The notes beneath the pieces are model-generated. The model did no database searches, was not told the origin of the DNA, and saw only the letters and a program-made list of their open reading frames with translations. Below are positions 1 through 9,652 of a stretch of 64,000 nucleotides of DNA, piece by piece. The position numbers were made by a program, and so were the translations under genes. Source of the DNA: Eudorina sp. 2006-703-Eu-15 (lineage: Eukaryota; Chlorophyta; Chlorophyceae; Chlamydomonadales; Volvocaceae); the NCBI GenBank assembly GCA_003117195.1, contig BDSI01000194.1:62001-126000 (forward strand). Reading direction: 5' to 3'. The stretch's first letter is position 1, and each line of letters opens with the position of its first letter.

Positions 1-700
1 ACCCGCTTGATGCAATTTGGGACGAATCCAATTGCTGGGCGTCCAAGGCAGGTTATGGGTACCTGGATATCCTAGGACGGTCACTTTGCAATCGTGGTGT
101 CCCATGCAGCTATGATACAGCATGCGCGATACACGTACATGGAAAGATACGCGTGTATGGGCTCAACCCCTTGAAGTGCACCGGGGAAAAGGGATCAGTC
201 CGTTCTAACAGGCGGCAACAAACAGCTCCAAAAGATGTATGTCCGTGACGTCCGTTACCGCAGTTACCGACTCACAGGGACTGCGCAGGGACACATTCAC
301 TACGTTGCCAGGTTAGAACAATAGTCGTTACGTTATTCTGATCTGACCAACGCGATTTGGGCTTTGAGGCCGGTGGATGACTGCACACTAGATTGACTGG
401 ACGTACAAGGGCATACGAAAACTACGAACGAGCACATACATGCCTGCAGAGGAGAACTAAAAAGAGTTGCCTCCGGCACCGTTGTGTAAACATCATAAAG
501 GCAACCATGCAAAAAGAAGAAAATATATGGTTATTAATTATGATAACATGTTCTGTTTGATGACTTTAAACTAGCCTGTCTTCCCGAATTAGGATATGGA
601 CACCACGTCCGACTGCGCATGCAAGCTGTGGACAACTAACATATCTCGCTACGCATGAGTATTCTTTAAATGTTTACTGCACGGTATAATTAATGGCCTC
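1..700. other. gene-free, AT-richer spacer
   Basis: No open frame of coding character, splice-bounded exon or RNA gene was found on either strand. Base composition is clearly more AT-rich than the coding exons elsewhere in the window. Confidence 0.6.
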
Positions 701-959
701 GTGGGTTTGTCTCGAATGTATGTGTGTGGTTATGGTGCCGTTTTCGATATTCGAACTGCGCGCCAGGAGGAGGCGCCTGAGGCGCTAGCTAAGCGATATA
801 CGCTACTGACCACCCTTTCACCCCGCTTTTTCACCATTCGTACACGTCCTGTAATTCAGACCAATGCGGCTTTTGGGCCTGCCTGTCGACTTTCACAAGA
901 AACCACATTTTTCCACCAAACAGCATTTTCACCATTCAAACACCACACACACCAGGTTT

Positions 960-1240
960 ATCACACACCCTCCCCCCTACCGATGCGGGAATACCCCACG
1001 AGTCAGTCACGTGCATCCCCCACGGTTTAGTCAGTCAGATCACCCCCGTCTGTCGGAAAATATATATTTTCCACCATATATCTCAATCCCCCCCAAGAGT
1101 CAGTCACATGCATCCCCCCCGCGGTTTAGTCAGTCAGATCCCCCCCTATTTTTACTACCCACCCCCCCGAGTCAGTCACATGCATCCCCCCCACGGTTTG
1201 TTTTTATAGTCAAGTCAAAGTCAGTCAGTCAGATCCTCCC
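960..1240. repeat. imperfect pyrimidine-rich repeat built on GTCAGTCACATGCATCCCC
   Basis: The block GAGTCAGTCAC(A/G)TGCATCCCC followed by a C tract and GGTTT(AGTCAGTCAGATC) is seen three times, at about 998-1040, 1090-1140 and 1170-1235. Spacing is irregular and the C tracts vary in length. The open frame crossing it (864-1661) is a by-product of the repeats. Confidence 0.75.
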
Positions 1241-1419
1241 CCCCCACCCAGTAGACCAGCTTGTCACGAGTCACAGCTGTACAGATACCAGAGTGCATAA
1301 ATCCCCAAGTAAAAAATACCCGCGGTTTGGTTTTGTTTTTAGAGTCAAAGGTCAAGTCAAAGGTCAAGTCGAGCAACTCCCCCCCCCCCCCGCTGCTATA
1401 ACGATAGAGAGAGAGAGAC

Positions 1420-1700
1420 AACACGCAGACAACACACGGACATGGGCACAGACAACACACGGACATGGGCACAGACAACACACGGACAGGGGCACAGAGG
1501 ACATGGGCACAGACAACACACGGACAGGGGCACAGAGGACAGGGGCACAGACAACACACGGACAGGGGCACAGACAACACACGGACAGGGGCACAGACAA
1601 CACACGGACAGGGGCACAGAGGACAGGGGCACAGACAACACACGGACAGGGGCACAGATAACACACGGACAGGGGAACAGATAACACGCGGACAGGTGTA
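1420..1700. repeat. G/A-rich minisatellite, 23-bp and 15-bp units
   Basis: Tandem units of GGACAGGGGCACAGACAACACAC (23 bp, shown here as the consensus) are mixed with a shorter 15-bp unit GGACAGGGGCACAGA. There are about a dozen units with GGACAT/GGACAG variation, followed by degraded copies. All overlapping open frames on both strands have only repeat composition and are not genes. Confidence 0.9.
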
Positions 1701-1739
1701 GCCTAATGACCTAAACACCAACTAACCTTCGACACGCTG

Positions 1740-2690
1740 TTTGTGTATGTGGTGGATTCACAGGACGCTTACAAGCTCGTAGGGGTTACGCGCGTGTTGT
1801 TGCGTGTTTTGAGAGAGTAGTGACGTACACCACACGTACGTACACCCCGCATATAGGAACCCCCCCCCCGGCGGGCCGCCGTATATAGCAGAAGGCATGC
1901 AAAAAGCCGTATAAGGACGCAAGTACACACACGCGCGCGCACAACACAACAACAACAACACGGAATCACGGAGCCAATGAGTGTTCGGGGGCCAGCACCA
2001 TATATATACGCCCCCCCCTCCATCCATTTGGTGTCCGTTCGGAGCCGCACACAGCTGTAGACCTGTAGTAGGTGGAGAGTCGGTGGCGATGCGGGCAAGC
2101 ATCACATCCCGGCGTCCTCCACCTCGCACGTCACCCAGGGGGGGAGGGGCATGACGTGACACGTGATGCGGTGCGTATTCCCCCGCCGCATATGCCCCCA
2201 TGGCGTGGTGGTCTTCATGGCCGGGGAACTGGGGAGGAGAGGAGCGCATTGCGCGTCGGCTGCAGCGGCGGGCACGGTGGAGGAACGCCCGGCTGGGAGA
2301 TAGCCGTCAGCGGAGGGGCCAGCCAGCGAGTTGAGGGCCGGTGGTGGGCTCGGTCGGGTGGGGCGAGGGGTGGGTGCTCCGGGGCGACGAGGAAGCCTGG
2401 ACGGGTCGACAGTGCGTGCTTGCGTCAGGGGCCGCTCTGAACGGTCCCCTCGGGAGAAGTAACTGGGTGGGTGCGACACGTGCAACCCCGGCGGAGGGTG
2501 TGTGCGATGATTGGTGTATGTGGACAGGACAGGACAGGACGGCGGCCACGGCAGAGCTATGGGTGCATGGGCGCGGGGACCTGCGTCTCCGTGTCGCTGC
2601 GTCTAATAGCAGCGTTCGAGCGTCCTTTTTGGCGCGGCTTATGCTACTGAATATATAGCCGCGATAACGTGCCGCTAGCGCCCGACAGCG
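1740..2690. other. gene-free spacer with short simple-sequence tracts
   Basis: It contains alternating purine-pyrimidine and CAA runs near 1925-1960 and a C tract near 2010. Overlapping open frames on both strands lack consistent coding character. No gene was identified. Confidence 0.5.
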
Positions 2691-2696
2691 TCCGTC

Positions 2697-2875
2697 ACGG
2701 GTCCGGCTCTTCCAGCGGGAACACGGCTAGCAGCGACTCGCGCAGCCAGGCATCCGGCTCTTCCTTCCAGCGGGTCCGGCTCTTCAAGCGGGAACACGGC
2801 TAGCAGCGACTCGCGCAGCCAGGCATCCGGCTCTTCCAGCGGGTCCGGCTCTTCCAGCGGGAACACGGCTCACTG
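2697..2875. repeat. tandem repeat of about 70 bp (two and a half copies)
   Basis: The unit starts CGGGTCCGGCTCTTCCAGCG and continues GGAACACGGCTAGCAGCGAC, then a CGCAGCCAGGCATCCGGCTC tail. Copies start near 2697 and 2777, with a truncated third near 2838. On the minus strand one frame reads an acidic PLEEPD-rich repeat, but it has no start or splice context, so a protein is not claimed. Confidence 0.85.
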
Positions 2876-3174
2876 CGATACTGAGCCGCGATCACGGCGT
2901 CACCTTATGCGTGCCACCCACCATCCACCACGGCAGGAGCCACAGCACACGTTGCCGACGACAATGCACAACAGCAAACAGCAGCAACGGCGGGCGCCTC
3001 ATGCAGCGCGAAACGTGCCCACGCAGCGGTGTATGCCTCTTTCGCGCCCCAGCCGCGCATGTACGGTGTGCTTTATGCAGCATATGCAGAACCGTACTGA
3101 TCCGCCCGCCTCCCCCGTGGCTGTGCGCAGGGTGTGTGTGTGACACAACCGCCACACACTCGAACTTGACAGAA

Positions 3175-3975
3175 TCACCGAATGATCTTCACCGGTAGCG
3201 GCTTCATCACAAGCAGCTTCACATCCGTCACGCGCGTGCACCCCCCAGGTGCAACTCCCGCAAGGCTGTGCACGCCGCCAGCAGCTTCACATCCGTCACG
3301 CCCGTGCTATCCAGGTTCAGCTGCTGCAGGTTCGTGAGCGCCGCCAGCGGCGTCACATCCGCCACGCCCGTGCCATCCAGGTTCAGCTGCTGCAGGTTCG
3401 TGAGCGCCGCCAGCGGCGTCACATCCGCCACGCCCGTGCCATCCAGGTGCAGCTGCTGCAGGTTCGTGAGCGCCGCCAGCGGCGTCACATCCGCCACGAG
3501 CGTGCCCCAGGTACCCCAGGTCCAGCTGCTCCAATGCCGTGCACGCCGACAGCGGCGTCACGACTGTCAGGCTCGCATACGACAGCAGCAGCTGCTGCAG
3601 GCCCGGGAAACGTGCCGCGACCACGGCGAGGTCCACGTGGACGCGGGGGATGCCGGACAACAGCGGCTGCTGGAAATTGAGGCGCCGCAGGCGCCCCCCA
3701 GCCCCCGCCAGCGCTTGCAGGAGGCTCGAGCAGTCCCAGTGCCGCCTCGAGTGGTCCCGACCGCGCTCGTCCGCGTACACCACGAGCTCCTGACAGCTCG
3801 CGCGGCGGCCCGCCGCCGTCGCGATGGTCTGGGCGGCCGTGTGAAACTCGTGCGCCGGCACTCGCAGCCGGTGCGAGCGCGCGAGGGCCAGCGCCCGGAC
3901 GCGACTGCACGTCTGGCTCACCGCGCGCCGGTCGGCCGCGCTCAGAACCCCATCGCCTCCCTCGCCATCAGCAGT
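3175..3975 (-). pseudogene. leucine-rich-repeat protein, frameshifted (probable pseudogene)
   Basis: The minus strand reads an N-terminal segment (LSAADRRAVSQTCSRVRALA, resembling the short helical lead-in of F-box/LRR proteins), then irregular LRRs, then near-identical 22-residue LRR units with the core ADVTPLAALTNLQQLNLDGT. The frame changes twice. Near 3500 the frame ending LEQLDLGYLG jumps by one base into the ADVTPL frame. Near 3240 the frame ending LRELHLGG hits a stop while the next frame continues as VTDVKLL and ends at 3175. No splice signals explain the jumps, and no in-frame ATG is seen upstream near 3975. Seen: LRRs and frame changes. Inferred: a decayed gene. Sequencing errors or an unusual intron remain possible. 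Confidence 0.6.
3293..3500. repeat. 66-bp tandem repeat encoding single LRR units
   Basis: Three adjacent 66-bp units differ at only a few bases (for example CCATCCAGGTTCAGC versus CCATCCAGGTGCAGC). Each encodes exactly one 22-residue leucine-rich repeat on the minus strand. Such high identity points to recent expansion by slippage or unequal exchange inside the LRR pseudogene. Confidence 0.85.
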
Positions 3976-4323
3976 GCCTCATGAGGCAGCCGTCTCGACC
4001 AACAGGCACAGCACCATGGTGGCGTTTCTGCGGCGGTCCGGCATGATTATGAACGTTGGGTGCGCGCCTTTCGTGCATCAGGAGACACGTAGCTGCCGCG
4101 CGCGTGTTGACAACACAAGAGTAACGATAGCGAGCAAAGAGGAGACGCATCGATCCAGAACAAAGCAGTTTGGGCGGGCGGCGGGGTGATTTTGTATACA
4201 TTGCGCTATACAACACTTTCACGCACTGGCGCCCCCCCCTCCCCGCGCGGCTGCTCGTCACGAGGCCGGCCTCTCACATACATACAAGGGCTGACACGAG
4301 TGAAACATGCAACTGGAAACGAC

Positions 4324-4533
4324 ATGGGCTCAGAGACGCAGTTTGTGTTCCAGGTGATCGACGAGGCGCTAGGGACGCGCGGCGTGTTCGATTGCCCGCG
4401 CGCCGCCGTGGATGCTGCTGTCAAGTTGAACGCAGACACCGGCGCGCGGTGCCAGGTGAACCGCATCCCGCTGAACACCATCGGCAACTATGGCCAGGAG
4501 TTCGATGTGCATTGGTGGGACGACGACGAATGA
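4324..4533 (+). CDS. small acidic-tailed hypothetical protein (69 aa)
   Basis: An ATG at 4324 opens a 70-codon frame that ends in a run of acidic residues after a Trp pair (HWWDDDE). The composition is balanced and non-repetitive (MGSETQFVFQVIDEALGTRG at the start, then VNRIPLNTIGNYGQ), unlike the repeat-driven frames around it, which is the main reason for listing it. No signal peptide or membrane segment is visible. The frame is open further upstream to about 4186, but without a better ATG. I do not recognise the family. It could be a stand-alone small protein or the last exon of a longer gene. No TGTAA was noticed close downstream. Confidence 0.4.
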   Translation: MGSETQFVFQVIDEALGTRGVFDCPRAAVDAAVKLNADTGARCQVNRIPLNTIGNYGQEFDVHWWDDDE

Positions 4534-5737
4534 GCCGGCTGCCCACATACCCTCCTCGCCCACCTACCCTTCTCGTCCGCATCCGTATTCGGCACCACCG
4601 GGGCCTGCGGGGTGGGTGGGCGGGTCAGCCATCGGCCACCAGGCGCTTCACGAAGATACGACGATCGGTCAGGAGGGAGCACTCGCCTCAACAAGTGCAG
4701 CTGCTGCAGCGGCTTCTTGATCCGCTACATCGACCCAGCTGACCCTGCCACCCCCCCCCGGCGCTAGCCACCTCAGCCTGGGGGCAGCACAGTCACAAAA
4801 CAACACATGCATCGGCACGCACGGGGTGTGTGTGCAACAGCGGCAGAGGCGGGTGAGGCGCTGTTGATAAGGTCAGGCTCCCTCACCGTCGTCGGTTTGC
4901 TGCGGATCAGGCGTCAGCGGGGACGTCAGCAGTTGCGGTAAACTAAAGGCGCGTTATCTCGCCCAAGTGGGTTCTCTCCTCTCCTCTGCTGTGTACAGTG
5001 CGGCACGTGCAATGGTCCTCATGTTCCTCATCTGAGAGCGATTATCGGACGCGCGCAAGGCGGAGAACATTAAGCCGCTGCCACCCACCCAGTACGCCTA
5101 TGTGCTGAGGCGCGCGGGAGGGCAGCCGGCATCGGTGTCGTCCATCGGGTGCCCACCCGCGCCCTTGCCCCGTGCAGCAGCTGTTGCGGGCCGGTCAGTG
5201 GGGCGCAAAACCGCGCGCGCCGGCACACCAGACCGCCCCGTTCACAAAACTGGTGGCCCGATCGCGCACTTCGAAACCCGGGCTCACATCTGACGGCTTG
5301 GCGTTGCGTTCCCGCAGCGGCGGCGGGTCGTCATCGTCATCAGCCGGCGGCCACCGCTGTGGAGGTGGCGACTGGTCGCCGGTGGCCGGCGGCGGCTGGC
5401 CGCGGCCGGCGGCAGCTGTGGAGGTATAGGCACCGCCGGCGGTGGGCGGCGGCAGCTGTGGTGGTGGAGGCGCCGTGCGAGCAAGTCGTCACGATGGAGG
5501 TGGAGGCGCCGCCGGCGGTGGGCGGCATTCGCGATGCCAGTATTGCACGCCCGAGGCGAAGTATCACAGGGCTGCACGATGGGAGAGCGCGGCAGCAGGG
5601 GAGGAGCGCGAGGGGTCAAGAATGGGACATGGCAACAGCGGACGCCGGGGGCTCAAGACAGCGCGGCACTTGATGCTGTGAGGATGCTATGCTGCACGCA
5701 CTGCCTCTTCCACCCACCCCCACCCCATCGCCCCCAC
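4534..5737. other. spacer with GC-rich GGCGGCAGCTGTGG-type repeats
   Basis: 4534-5100 holds nothing recognisable. 5290-5540 is a GC-rich patch with repeated (GGC)n and GGCGGCAGCTGTGG units, whose frames are only repeat-driven. No gene was identified. Confidence 0.5.
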
Positions 5738-6188
5738 TCACGCAGTGGACACGAAGATCTCTTGCACGTGGAGCGCGCTGTTGAGCACCTGCTCGAGTGC
5801 ACCGACCTCGGCATCATCGCGCTCGAAGTGCTCGACGGCCGCGCTGAAAGCCGCCAGGTGATCCAGCAGCTCTGCAGGCGAAAGAGGTATTCCGCGCATT
5901 TAAACGCTGTGTTGCGCGCATCGCAAAGGCGACACCCGAGGCAGAAGTCCATGAATGACAAGTCCGCGGCGCCAACGAGCCTCCAGCGGAAGCGTGGGGG
6001 GGGGGGCGGGGCGAAAAGGCGTGTTGTTGTGAGGCTGACGTGGCGCAGCGGGCGGATATGATGGCACGCACGCACTGCCGTGATCGACCGAGCCCCGCGC
6101 TACCCTTGCTTACCGCTCTGCAGCTCCCGCCGAAGCCTCTGCGCCTCCTCCGCTGCCTGCGCCAGCATCGCCGCCCCTCTTTCACGCT
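5738..6188 (-). CDS. 3' end of a coiled-coil gene (two last exons, 5' part not found)
   Basis: Two minus-strand exons join in phase. Exon 6114-6188 is preceded by a CGTGCAG acceptor and ends at a GGTAAGC donor in phase 1. Exon 5738-5871 is preceded by CCTGCAG and ends at TGA. The joined peptide is a charged heptad-type helix (ERERGAAMLAQAAEEAQRLR, then LLDHLAAFSAAVEHFERDDA) ending VQEIFVSTA. This composition and the exact phase match support coding. Upstream exons should lie above 6188 but could not be placed, because the next 100 bases carry a stop in every frame examined. The identity of the gene is unknown. Confidence 0.5.
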
Positions 6189-6282
6189 CTGCACGGCACG
6201 GGGGAGTAAGGCGGGCAGGTCGTCTGGTAAGTATCTTTGCACCTGGGCTTGGGCGGGCGGGCGGGTTGCATTTCTAAACACA

Positions 6283-6320
6283 CCAGCTAAGTCTCCCGGC
6301 TACTTATAGTCCGATTCTGC
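6283..6320. repeat. 38-bp direct repeat, copy 1
   Basis: The block beginning CCAGCTAAGTCTCCCGG matches 7806-7843 at 35 of 38 positions. In this copy the minus-strand frame that in copy 2 would read AESDYKLPGDLAG is broken by a TAG. Confidence 0.8.
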
Positions 6321-6345
6321 CTGCCACGACGGACTGCGACTACTG

Positions 6346-6473
6346 TCACAGCTGTGGGCGCGCAAGCGGCAGGCGAAGGCGGACAAGCGCCGTGCTTACA
6401 AGGAGCAGAGCAAGCTCCGGGCCAAGGCTCGCCGCACGGACTTTGACCTGAAGTGGGGTGCGTACGGCTTGTG
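6346..6473 (+). CDS. possible exon: short Lys/Arg-rich peptide
   Basis: The plus-strand frame reads QLWARKRQAKADKRRAYKEQ, then SKLRAKARRTDFDLKWGAYGL and a stop at 6473. It is strongly basic with an acidic end and unlike the repeat-derived frames nearby. No ATG in frame was found just upstream, so it would have to be a terminal exon or a relic. It might be the tail of a nucleic-acid-binding protein, but no catalytic motif is visible. Confidence 0.25.
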
Positions 6474-6849
6474 AACGGGTTACGACCTGCGATCAAGCCT
6501 GCTTGGCTGCTACGAGTTTTTTCTTGATCAATCTTTCAGCAGCAACCAAAACTCCAGGGGACGGGTCTGTCTGCAGAGACGCTCTTACAACACCCACGCC
6601 TGCAGCCAGCGTCCATCAGCCAACACACGCGGCTCTGCAGCAGCAAGTGACCAGGAACCCCACCGAGTCCAAACGAAGTGCAAGGCACACAACCACAACC
6701 AGCTGCATCCCAGCTGCACAATAGGCAAGTTCCGAGCATGGGCAGCGTGCAAACGGGGGCATGTCCGAACGTCAACGTCTTGGATGCACAACAGCGGCGG
6801 GCTCAGGCGCCGATTTTGCGTTTTCGCCAGCTCAACAGACGACTGGGCC

Positions 6850-7092
6850 TTAGCGCTGCCGCAGCGCCTGCGCGATCTCCGTGACAATGCAGCGCTCGGC
6901 CTTGTCTACGTCGCCACTGCATTGCGCCAGCACCGTGTCGTACAGCAGCTTGTTGCGGTCGCGCATGCCCCGAACGGACCGGCTCGCAGAAGTTGGCACC
7001 CCCTCAGCCTGTCTACGCTGCAGCGCCCCAAAGCTGTTGGTGTCCAGGCACCGTGTCGGCTTCTGTGGTGCCTCAGCCTTTGAAGCCAGGAA
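6850..7092 (-). pseudogene. out-of-frame C-terminal continuation of the adjacent protease
   Basis: Immediately after the protease stop the minus strand stays open in another frame for 80 codons, from FLASKAEAPQKP at 7092 to ALRQR and TAA at 6850. The peptide is non-repetitive (RDRNKLLYDTVLAQCSGDVD, KAERCIVTEIAQAL) and looks coding. It is in frame with the protease only if one of the two 19-base near-copies at 7074-7111 is removed. It is therefore read as the lost C-terminus of the same gene. An independent downstream exon is the alternative. Confidence 0.5.
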
Positions 7093-7762
7093 GGCCTTTT
7101 GACACCAGGAAGCTGTGGATGGTCTGGGCGCTCACGACCTCCACCTGCTTGATGGTGGTGCCCAGCCCCGCCTTGACCATCCCCACAACGTAGCCTTGTG
7201 TGCTCAGGACGGGACTGCCTGAGTACCCGTCATCGGCGTGGGCTGTAATGTGCATGGTGTCCAAACCAGAGTAGGAGACGATGCCTTCTGAGATGCTGAG
7301 CTGTGGATCGTCCACGCCCTTGAAGCCCACGACGCACACCGAGGCCCCCGGAGAGACTACCTCGGCATACGGCCTTGGCGGGTGGGGTGGCACGTCCGGG
7401 CACTCGAGCACTGCCACATCCGGGTTGTAGACATTGAATGGGACGCCGGCGCTGCTGGTGGCCTGGCCGACGAAGGATCCCACGTGGAGCAGCTTCAGCT
7501 CGCACCTTTTGGCCAGCGTTGTGCCATGGAAGAACAACGCCTCATACTTGTCCGCACCGCCGAAGCCCGAAATGTGACCCGACGACAGAATGAGGTTACT
7601 GTCGCTGTAGAAAAAGCCGTTGAAGAAGCGTTTCGTCGTTCCTCCTCCTGAGCAAACCAGCTTGACCACATAGTTCTTGCATCCCTGACAAATGGCCTTG
7701 AGCTTGGCCTCGTTGTACTTGCTGATGGCTTGGCCCATCTCGAAGTCAACGGGGAAGCCCAT
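7073..7762 (-). CDS. trypsin-like serine protease, C-terminally truncated
   Basis: The frame shows a chymotrypsin-fold (PA clan, S1/Trypsin_2-like) peptidase with a recognisable catalytic triad: His in LILSSGHISGF, Asp in YNPDVAVLECP, and the nucleophile Ser in DDGYSGSPVLS followed by GYVVGMVKAG. The expected order and spacing are kept in about 229 residues. It may be a soluble peptidase; no signal peptide is obvious from the chosen ATG (7762). The frame is open upstream to about 7860 (AESDYKLPGDLAGSNRVHEY), so an upstream exon may supply the start. The protein stops at GLPGFKG just after a 19-base near-duplication, and a coding-looking continuation lies in the next frame. The substrate is unknown. 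The family assignment is firm; whether the gene is functional is uncertain. Confidence 0.7.
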   Translation of the reverse strand: MGFPVDFEMGQAISKYNEAKLKAICQGCKNYVVKLVCSGGGTTKRFFNGFFYSDSNLILSSGHISGFGGADKYEALFFHGTTLAKRCELKLLHVGSFVGQATSSAGVPFNVYNPDVAVLECPDVPPHPPRPYAEVVSPGASVCVVGFKGVDDPQLSISEGIVSYSGLDTMHITAHADDGYSGSPVLSTQGYVVGMVKAGLGTTIKQVEVVSAQTIHSFLVSKGLPGFKG

Positions 7763-7805
7763 GGAGCCTCGCAACTTTTCGTAATATTCATGCACCCTGT
7801 TTGAA

Positions 7806-7843
7806 CCAGCTAAGTCTCCCGGTAACTTGTAGTCCGATTCTGC
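7806..7843. repeat. 38-bp direct repeat, copy 2
   Basis: Second copy of the element at 6283-6320, at the 5' edge of the protease frame. Together the copies bracket about 1.5 kb containing the protease and its lost C-terminus. Confidence 0.8.
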
Positions 7844-7849
7844 GTATAT

Positions 7850-9652
7850 AACATACAGACTATATACGCTGGATCCGCGTATACATCAACGTTGACCCAC
7901 AAGAACAAGTGCTACGGCAGAACCCTCTACGCAGATTCTGCGTATAGTCTTGCGTATTATCTATATGCCAAGGGACTTTACAAACAATTAACTCTTGCTC
8001 TTTCACCCCAACGCACCGTTTGTTTTATCATAAACAAAGCGCAGCTCGCACTGCTTGCAGCTATTCTTTGTGCTCCTGACAACGCAGTTATTCTTATGAA
8101 TACGCTCTTTTCCACACTCCTGCTTTAGGAAGCTGTTTCCCGTCGTTTTGTCAATCCAACGCACACCCAAGCAACGGCAATCTATGCATGCATGCAGTGA
8201 TAGCAATGCTCAAAGTGCGCGTAGAAAACGCCCTTTGGTTAGCGTGCGCCGAGGAGCGCATAGCAAGCGATAGCGATGAGCAGTCGTGCGCGCGGGAACA
8301 CACGAGGGAAGCTGCTGTCTTATTGTTACATTCAAGCTACGTACAGAGACGGCAGATCACAAGCTGTACGCATGACCGTACATTCATGCAACCGTGACAA
8401 GGTGGATCCTTCGTACATTTTATTGTACGGCAGGACCCTTTCGCCGAAGTGCGGTATCGGACGCACGCCGGACGTCACGCGCCGTCCCCTCCGAAAACCA
8501 CAACAAGCACAAGTGCACACCAAGCCGGACCAATCCGCGGAGTCCGTACAACTCCTCTGTCGCGATGGTGAGAACCCATCGAGGCCCGCACACACACTTA
8601 CACGGGCGCACCGCCCTATGCCCGCATCCCCCAGAAAACTGCACAAGCAGTGGAAAGAAAACTCCTGCAGGAAAGAGAGAGGCATACCTATATCACATCA
8701 GCGCCAATAGACAATAGGCAATAGAAAAGAAAGAAAAAGAGTGAAGAGATCGACGCACCCAGGCGAAGGCCTGTTGGGTGTTTGGCCAGGATCCGGCTTG
8801 CGGTCAAGACCGTGCAATTGAAGTTGAATTTGAACAATGTCGTACACGACGCACTCCTAGCGCCTCACAACCGCAACACGTACGTATCCCACGCTCATAC
8901 ACCGTTATGTACTTCACCAGTTCATGCATAGGCAAGTAGGTCGACAGGAAAGAACTACAACAGATCACACGCACAATCGAAATTGAAGAGCTAGTCACGA
9001 AATAGACCAATTAGTTGATTGATTTTTTGAAGTCAGTCACAGGAAACACGCTCACGCGAACCAAGTCCCACCAACTATGCGCTCTCTATGCGTACGGATC
9101 GTTTGGATGCAAATCGCGATACAGCTGCCTATCTCCTCCGAGTAAGCGATCGGGCCACTAAAACCGCAGCCCGACCCACTGGCCCCATAAAAACTGGTTG
9201 GGCCGGCCTCCTCCTCCATCGACCCAGACGCTCAGAATCAGTGCCCAGGGAAAGCCGTCACCCGTCACTACGTCGTCTACTCTTCTGCTCCGGCTACGCA
9301 GGAATGCCTACTGCGGCCGCTTAAAAAATGCCTGTAGCTGAGCCCACCACCGTGGCCGTCATTCCTCTGTGCCACAAACAGCCAATGCGCGAGCGCGCAC
9401 GGCCCCGCTTCGAGGCGCACGGCATGGAACTGGCGCGTGTGCACCGATCTGTCGGTTTGCCTGCCAGTCAGTCTATCTGCCTATGTACTCATCTAGCCCG
9501 AGACACCCCGGCGCAATATGTACTAGCGCACCTTGAGGGAGCGCATCCTGTCAAACAAAGCAAGCGGCGGAAGATATCTAGCTCCACTCGTTCTTTTGGG
9601 CAGAACACCCCGGCCCCTCTTGTGCGGCCGATTGACATGGCACGAAGTTCCC
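7850..9652. other. gene-free spacer
   Basis: AT-rich palindromic patches (7840-7960, repeated GCGTATA/TATACGC) are followed by unstructured sequence. The open frames are short and without coding bias. The 3' UTR of the kinase gene to the right presumably lies at the right edge, but no TGTAA signal for it was found. Confidence 0.5.

Noticed and set aside
1420..1700. Direct-repeat array resembling a CRISPR
   Set aside because: The units abut without unique spacers and the genome is eukaryotic.
864..1721. Open frames on both strands reading TTHGQGHR or VCCLCPC repeats
   Set aside because: They are translations of a minisatellite. All frames are open because the unit lacks stops; no start or splice context.
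3249..3984. Plus-strand frames opposite the LRR region
   Set aside because: They are shadows of the 66-bp repeat. LRR consensus is seen only on the minus strand.
1..9600. Idea that the left 9 kb is an endogenous giant-virus segment
   Set aside because: The small ORFs, LRR repeats and protease are compatible, but no viral hallmark gene (capsid, polymerase, packaging ATPase) is present, and spliced-looking exons occur.
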